Part shown: positions 59,587-64,000 of the stretch, piece after piece | Layout of the letters: each line of letters starts with the position of its first letter | Numbering within the stretch: the stretch's first letter is position 1 | Assembly (NCBI RefSeq): GCF_003568665.1 | Contig: NZ_QXMH01000002.1 | Location: 1,178,001-1,242,000 of the forward strand | Reading direction: 5' to 3' | DNA: 64,000 bases | Origin: Chitinophaga alhagiae | Lineage (GTDB): Bacteria > Bacteroidota > Bacteroidia > Chitinophagales > Chitinophagaceae | Notes under the pieces: generated by a model | The model's input: only the letters and a program-made list of their open reading frames with translations | Told to the model about the DNA's origin: nothing | Database searches by the model: none | Made by a program: the position numbers and the translations under genes

Positions 59587-61992
59587 ATGAGATTGATCCC
59601 CCTCGTTTTTACGATAGCGCTCGTATGGGCGCTCAACCACAAATGGGGCAGCCTGCCCGCGCTGGGCATGCTTCTCAGCCCGCAACACGGATGCTGGCAG
59701 CACGCGGACCCATTAGCCATGGAAACAGAAGAGCAACTGGTTATCCCGGGCCTGAAAGGCCCCGCCCAGGTATGGTTTGATGAGCGCATGGTAGCCCACG
59801 TATTTGCCGCGCAGGAGCAGGATGCCTATTTTATCCAGGGTTACCTCCACGCCAAAAACCGCCTCTGGCAAATGGAGCTGCAAACCTACGCCGCCGGCGG
59901 CCGCCTCTGCGAAATATTAGGCCCCGGCCTGCTGCAGTATGACCGGCGCAAACGCCGCGAAGGCATGGTGTACGCCGCTGAAAAAGCCGTTTCCGCCATG
60001 GAGGCGGACCCGGTGTCCAAAATGCAGGGCGATGCCTATACCGCCGGGGTGAACGCCTATATCCGGCAATTGCGGCCCCGCCAGTACCCGCTGGAGTACA
60101 AGCTGCTGGGCTACGCCCCCGAACCGTGGAGCAACCTGAAAACGGCTCTGCTCATCAAGTATATGAGTTACGACCTGGCCTCCAGCGCCGATGATCTGGA
60201 GTATACCAATGCCCGCCAGCTATACGGCAAAGCGGACTTTGACCGCATGTACCCGGATTTTACAGACCAGCAGGCCCCCATCATCCCCGCCGGTACGCCC
60301 TTTCCCGCACCCTCGGCGCGGGCGGCACCGCCGCCAGACAGCCTGCTGGGTGATATCTATAAAGTGCAAACCGCCGTGCAAGATCGGGACAAAGGCAGTA
60401 ACAACTGGGCCGTATCCGGCAGCAAAACCCGCTCCGGCGCCCCCATTCTCTGTAACGACCCTCACCTGGAGCTGGGCCTGCCCTCGCTCTTCTACGAAAT
60501 GCAGATCAAAACCCCTGATATGAACGTGTATGGCGTGTCCCTCCCCGGCGCGCCCGGCATCATCATCGGGTTTAACGACCATATAGGCTGGGGCCTTACC
60601 AACGGCTATATGGACGTGCTGGACTTTTACCGGATGAACTTCCGCAACGGCAAAAAAGAATACCGCTTTAACGATGCCTGGCGCCCTGCCAGCCTGCGCG
60701 TGGAAGAGATCAGGATACGCGGCCAACAGCCGTACCTGGACACGGTGGCCTACACCGTTTGGGGCCCGGTACTGTATGACAATACCTTCCCCGACCTCAA
60801 ATCTCACGAAGGTTTTCTGGCCATGCGGTGGACGGCCCACGACGCCTCCAATGAACTGCTCAGTATTTACCGCCTCAACCACGCCCGCAACTACAATGAC
60901 TACCTGAAGGCGATGGCACTGTGGAACTGTCCGGCCCAGAACTTTGTTTTTGCCGGTAAAGATGCCGGAGACATTGCCATCTGGCACAACGGCCACCACC
61001 CCCTGCGCTGGAAAGACCAGGGCAAATTTGTGATGCCCGGCTCAGACAGCACCTACGCCTGGCAAGGCTTCATCCCCCAGGTGGAAAACCCCCACAGCTA
61101 CAACCCCGTGGAGGGTTTTGTCAGTTCCGCTAACCAGGCGGCTACAGACAGTACCTTCCCGTACCATATGTTCGGTTACTACGACCTGTTCCGCGGCATG
61201 CGCATCAAGGAGCAACTGAGCGCCATGCAGGGCATTACGCCGGAAGACATGATGACGCTGCAGAAAGACAACAAGAACCGGCTGGCGGAGGCGGCATTGC
61301 CGTTCTTAAGCCAGTACATGAACGCGGCAGGGTTAACCGCGCAACAACGGAAGTACTGGAAAACCATGTTTGCCTGGGATGCCGTCAGCGCTCCGGAGAG
61401 CAAAGGCGCCACCCTGTTCCTGCTGTGGTGGGAACAACTGGAAAAACAGATATGGGACGATGACCTGGTACGGGACAGCATTGCACTGGTGCGCCCGCTG
61501 GAAAAAACAACGCTCTTCTGGCTGATGCGTGACAGCGCCATGCATTTTGTAGACAACGTCAACACCCCGCAGCGGGAAACCCTGCAGGATGTTGTGCAAA
61601 CCGCCTTTCAACTGGCCGCGGACTCTGCCGCCGTCCTTGACAAAGCAGGTAAACTGCCGCTGGGCAAATTCCGGGGTACAGACATACGCCATCTTTCCCG
61701 CAGCCTGCCCGCACTGAGCCGCATGGGCCTGAACACCGGCGGCGGGCGGCACATCATCAACGCCACCAAGAAAACAACCGGCCCCTCGTGGAGAATGGTG
61801 GTGGAATTAGGGAAAGAAACGCGGGCCTGGGGTATTTACCCGGGCGGGCAAAGCGGTAACCCCGGCAGCCGGTATTATGATAATATGGTAGACGATTGGA
61901 TGGATGGAAAATATTATTCACTGCGTTTATATGACGAACGGAAATCATCAGACGGCATTGTGCAGAAAATATTTTTTACACCTGGAACATAG
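59587..61992 (+). CDS. Penicillin acylase family protein (Ntn hydrolase)
   Basis: An N-terminal hydrophobic segment serves as signal/anchor. The alpha-chain part (VWFDERMVAHVFAAQEQDAYFIQGYLHAKNRLWQMELQTYAAGGRL) is followed by the autocleavage site KGSNNWAVSG with the new N-terminal nucleophile Ser271, and a beta chain (LCNDPHLELGLPSLFYEMQIKTPDMNVYGVSLPGAPGIIIGFNDHIGWGLTNGY). The protein should self-process into two chains in the periplasm. Members cleave beta-lactam side chains or acyl-homoserine lactones; the substrate here is not known. Confidence 0.92.
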   Translation: MRLIPLVFTIALVWALNHKWGSLPALGMLLSPQHGCWQHADPLAMETEEQLVIPGLKGPAQVWFDERMVAHVFAAQEQDAYFIQGYLHAKNRLWQMELQTYAAGGRLCEILGPGLLQYDRRKRREGMVYAAEKAVSAMEADPVSKMQGDAYTAGVNAYIRQLRPRQYPLEYKLLGYAPEPWSNLKTALLIKYMSYDLASSADDLEYTNARQLYGKADFDRMYPDFTDQQAPIIPAGTPFPAPSARAAPPPDSLLGDIYKVQTAVQDRDKGSNNWAVSGSKTRSGAPILCNDPHLELGLPSLFYEMQIKTPDMNVYGVSLPGAPGIIIGFNDHIGWGLTNGYMDVLDFYRMNFRNGKKEYRFNDAWRPASLRVEEIRIRGQQPYLDTVAYTVWGPVLYDNTFPDLKSHEGFLAMRWTAHDASNELLSIYRLNHARNYNDYLKAMALWNCPAQNFVFAGKDAGDIAIWHNGHHPLRWKDQGKFVMPGSDSTYAWQGFIPQVENPHSYNPVEGFVSSANQAATDSTFPYHMFGYYDLFRGMRIKEQLSAMQGITPEDMMTLQKDNKNRLAEAALPFLSQYMNAAGLTAQQRKYWKTMFAWDAVSAPESKGATLFLLWWEQLEKQIWDDDLVRDSIALVRPLEKTTLFWLMRDSAMHFVDNVNTPQRETLQDVVQTAFQLAADSAAVLDKAGKLPLGKFRGTDIRHLSRSLPALSRMGLNTGGGRHIINATKKTTGPSWRMVVELGKETRAWGIYPGGQSGNPGSRYYDNMVDDWMDGKYYSLRLYDERKSSDGIVQKIFFTPGT

Positions 61993-62039
61993 CAGGGGAG
62001 AGGGTTTGAGGGGATGTTTGAATTTTATTTATTGAAATA

Positions 62040-62070
62040 TTTGGCGAAAATAATTTAATACATATCTTTG
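62040..62070 (+). promoter_or_regulatory. Promoter of tRNA-Lys
   Basis: TTTG (62040-62043), 19 bp, then TATCTTTG (62063-62070), ideal Bacteroidota elements 25 bp before the tRNA. Confidence 0.8.
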
Positions 62071-62095
62071 CAATCCCAAACGAAAACGGGTGATT

Positions 62096-62168
62096 GATTC
62101 CGTAGCTCAGTTGGTAGAGCAATACACTTTTAATGTATGGGCCCTGGGTTCGAGTCCCAGCGGGATCA
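62096..62168 (+). tRNA. tRNA-Lys (anticodon UUU)
   Basis: Acceptor arm GATTCCG/CGGGATC (one G-U type pair), D-arm TAGCTCAGTTGGTAGAGCA, anticodon stem ATACA/TGTAT around loop CTTTTAA with TTT at 62129-62131, and T-arm CTGGG-TTCGAGT-CCCAG. CCA is not encoded. It is the likely insertion site of the element whose recombinase gene follows. Confidence 0.97.
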
Positions 62169-62196
62169 CAAAGGTACGAGTAATCGTACCTTTTTT
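62169..62196 (+). terminator. Terminator after tRNA-Lys
   Basis: AAGGTACG-AGTAAT-CGTACCTT is a perfect 8-bp stem followed by TTTT. From here to the recombinase gene (about 180 bp) there is no supported ORF; part of it may be the attachment-site flank. Confidence 0.85.
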
Positions 62197-62374
62197 CGTT
62201 TTAATCCGTCCAGTAGCGCGGATTTCACGAAGTATTCGGTACATGTTTGTTCAAGGATGTTCAATCCGTTCGGGTACCTATTCGGGTACCCCTCTTCTCA
62301 CCTTAATTTTGGTACCCTCGACGTGGATGAACTGAACAGGTTTAGGCTTTTTCTCAACCTTAAACTTTGTACGT

Positions 62375-63712
62375 ATGAAAGTCAATGAAAAACTTTCAAT
62401 TCTATTTCTGCTGGAAAAATCAAAGATCAGTAAAGATGGCCGGGCTCCTATTACAATCAGGCTAACGATTGATGGTGCGCGGGCGGAAATTTCCCTCGGT
62501 CAAAAAATTCTCCCACTCTACTGGAACCAGGAGCACGAAAACGTAGATTTAGATTTGCACCCTGATAAAAAGTTAGCTAAGCAAATATCGCAGGCGGTAT
62601 CAAAAGCGCAGGGAGAATTAGAAACTCATTTCTTCTTCCTGAGCCAACAATACCCGGAAGTAACTTCTGAATTATTGAAACGTTCCTATACAGGCGAATT
62701 GGCGAAAGAAATTAGATGCGCAAAAGAAACTCCTCCCAGCCGCACTTTGCTCCAGGTACTTAATTTCAAATTCAGCAGATTCGCCCGCCTTGTAAAAAAG
62801 GGTGACCGTGCGGAAACAACATTGGATAGATGGAAGGTTGTAAAAGGGAAAATCCGCGCCTTCCTGAATTTCAAGTTTAAAAAATGGGATATTCCCCTAA
62901 CGATTATTGAAGAATCCCTTTCTTCCGATTTTCTTCATTTTCTTCAAACAGAGCAGGGAATTCAGAAGAATACCGCCATGAAATACCTGAAGCAGACTAA
63001 AGAGCTCCTCACGATTGCCGAAAACAAGCGATGGCTGGAGAAAAACCCTTGGTGCAGCTTTAAGACTACCTACAAGCAGCCTGATAGATGTTATCTTACG
63101 CTGGAGCAGATTTTTTCCATCAGCAAGAAGAAACTAATTACACGGCTCAACCATGTGAGGAATGTTTTCTTGTTTGCGTGCTTTACCGGTTACTCTTTCA
63201 ATGAATTGCTGCGACTACGTAGGGATATGATTTTTTTAGGAAACGACGGTAAACGGTGGATTAAAATTCAAAGGCAAAAAACTGGTAATCCGGAGTGTCT
63301 CCCTCTATTGCCGATTGTGGCTGCAATCGTCGATTCCTATGCGGATGATCCTTATTGTACTGCTAATGACGTACTGCTGCCTGTAAAATCTTACCACAAC
63401 TATAATGGCTACCTAAAGGAAATTCAGGATCTGTGTGGTATTCCATTTGATCTCACCACACACGTAGCCCGGCATACTTTCGCCACTACCGTTTGCCTCG
63501 ATCATGGTGTTCCACTTGAGACCGTCAGCCGGTTGTTAGGCCATACAAATATCCGTACTACGCAGATATATGCAAAGATTTCCACCCGCAATATCAGCAT
63601 GCACATGCAGCGGCTGGAAAAAGTGTTGTTTGATATGGAAGGTGCGTTGCGAATAGTGCATCTTCAGGATATTGTGTTCCTGCCGAATAATGAGATTTCA
63701 GTGGCAGTATAA
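62375..63712 (+). CDS. Tyrosine recombinase/integrase, IntDOT-like, lacking first catalytic Arg
   Basis: An N-terminal arm-binding region (1-110), a SAM-like core-binding domain (120-225) and a catalytic domain (235-425). Catalytic residues are Lys302 (QRQKTGN), His363 and Arg366 (THVARHTFATT), His390 (LLGHTN) and nucleophile Tyr399 (TTQIYAKIS). The box I motif is FTGYSFNELLRL, so Ser274 stands where the first Arg normally is. The same substitution is known in IntDOT of Bacteroides CTnDOT. The gene is visibly AT-richer than the rest of the window and directly follows tRNA-Lys in the same orientation: signs of an integrated element extending to the right. Confidence 0.93.
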   Translation: MKVNEKLSILFLLEKSKISKDGRAPITIRLTIDGARAEISLGQKILPLYWNQEHENVDLDLHPDKKLAKQISQAVSKAQGELETHFFFLSQQYPEVTSELLKRSYTGELAKEIRCAKETPPSRTLLQVLNFKFSRFARLVKKGDRAETTLDRWKVVKGKIRAFLNFKFKKWDIPLTIIEESLSSDFLHFLQTEQGIQKNTAMKYLKQTKELLTIAENKRWLEKNPWCSFKTTYKQPDRCYLTLEQIFSISKKKLITRLNHVRNVFLFACFTGYSFNELLRLRRDMIFLGNDGKRWIKIQRQKTGNPECLPLLPIVAAIVDSYADDPYCTANDVLLPVKSYHNYNGYLKEIQDLCGIPFDLTTHVARHTFATTVCLDHGVPLETVSRLLGHTNIRTTQIYAKISTRNISMHMQRLEKVLFDMEGALRIVHLQDIVFLPNNEISVAV

Positions 63713-63716
63713 AAAA

Positions 63717-63742
63717 GGGAGAGATTTACCTCTCCCTCCCCT
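63717..63742 (+). terminator. Terminator after integrase gene
   Basis: GGGAGAG-ATTTAC-CTCTCCC is a perfect 7-bp stem, 4 bp past the stop codon, followed by TCCCCTTATTTATT. The remaining 258 bp to the window end contain no ORF or RNA that I can support. Confidence 0.7.
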
Positions 63743-64000
63743 TATTTATTGAGCAGTCGGTGATTTATACACAAGCGTAAATTCTCGACACCGTTACCTT
63801 GCTGAAATGTGGATGACGGGGGTTTATGAGGAAGTTTTGTAAATTTTTATAGTGAAGCGACGGGAAGGAAGCGATTACCGCTACTTCTCCAGCAAGGCAT
63901 AGCTGTGCGGTTTCAGTGAGGGATGGCAATACTGAACCTCCGGTATATGTTATCAGGGGCTCCGAGATGTATTCCTTATAGGCAGCGCCATTTGCAATTG

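Noticed and set aside
62090..62388. ORFs across tRNA-Lys
   Set aside because: Two overlapping frames run through the tRNA and its terminator; chance ORFs with no coding signal.

Overview
The window reads as chromosomal DNA of a Bacteroidota bacterium, most likely a Chitinophagaceae member close to Chitinophaga. Several start sites are preceded by the Bacteroidota -7 element TAnnTTTG (ArsR, TetR, HipB, tRNA-Lys). Gene content fits: LytS-type kinases with LytTR regulators, carboxypeptidase-regulatory/beta-barrel outer-membrane proteins, GH2 and GH88 enzymes, a GSCFA protein and S9 peptidases with signal peptides. Base composition is GC-rich for the phylum until the last 1.7 kb, which is clearly AT-richer. 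Taxonomy is inferred from these features, not from a database search.

Layout. 1-3939: end of a polysaccharide-utilisation region (5'-cut GH2 enzyme plus GH88 unsaturated glucuronyl hydrolase). 4081-6864: a LytS/LytTR system in which an active kinase is preceded by an overlapping paralogue that has lost the phospho-acceptor His and the N-box. 6948-8208: two lipoproteins, one an internal duplication. 8228-11472 (minus): five-gene ECF sigma/anti-sigma operon that also holds a lipoprotein papain-like (C1) peptidase; the anti-sigma zinc finger is preceded by an in-frame 42-bp tandem repeat. 11619-15818: Tat-exported phospholipase C, then a hipBA pair under a 17-bp-arm inverted-repeat operator. 16599-19273: membrane proteins with a NarL-type two-component system. 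19325-23401 (minus): a very large modular protein (LamG-like, Gly-rich, two IPT/TIG, Cys-His-Asp domain) with no signal peptide, divergent from an S9 peptidase. 26272-31118: beta-barrel protein, ECF sigma factor, probable anti-sigma and two Spy/CpxP-like proteins.

31234-33881: cardiolipin synthase, then an ArsR regulator and an SDR enzyme sharing an upstream motif. 34677-41405: TetR regulator and a TolC/HlyD/ABC export operon of the YbhGFSR type; regulator and operon carry the same 31-bp operator block at the same distance from their start codons, and a 21-nt direct repeat plus terminator hairpin sits on both sides. 41458-48776: MocR regulator, DinB, AlkA, Ogt, a PLP decarboxylase, an EamA transporter and acetyltransferases; a 36-bp box is shared by the mocR/dinB and decarboxylase promoters. 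48915-61992: mostly housekeeping and scattered genes (Nudix, RlmB, HMG-CoA lyase, GSCFA, MFS, patatin-OMP85, MiaE, BioF-like, penicillin acylase).

62096-64000: tRNA-Lys(UUU) followed at once by an AT-rich tyrosine recombinase of the IntDOT-like kind that lacks the first catalytic Arg. This looks like the left edge of an integrated element that continues past the window. No CRISPR array, rRNA or insertion sequence was seen. The observations most worth follow-up are the pseudokinase pair, the giant modular protein, and the three cases where one operator sequence ties a regulator to its target.
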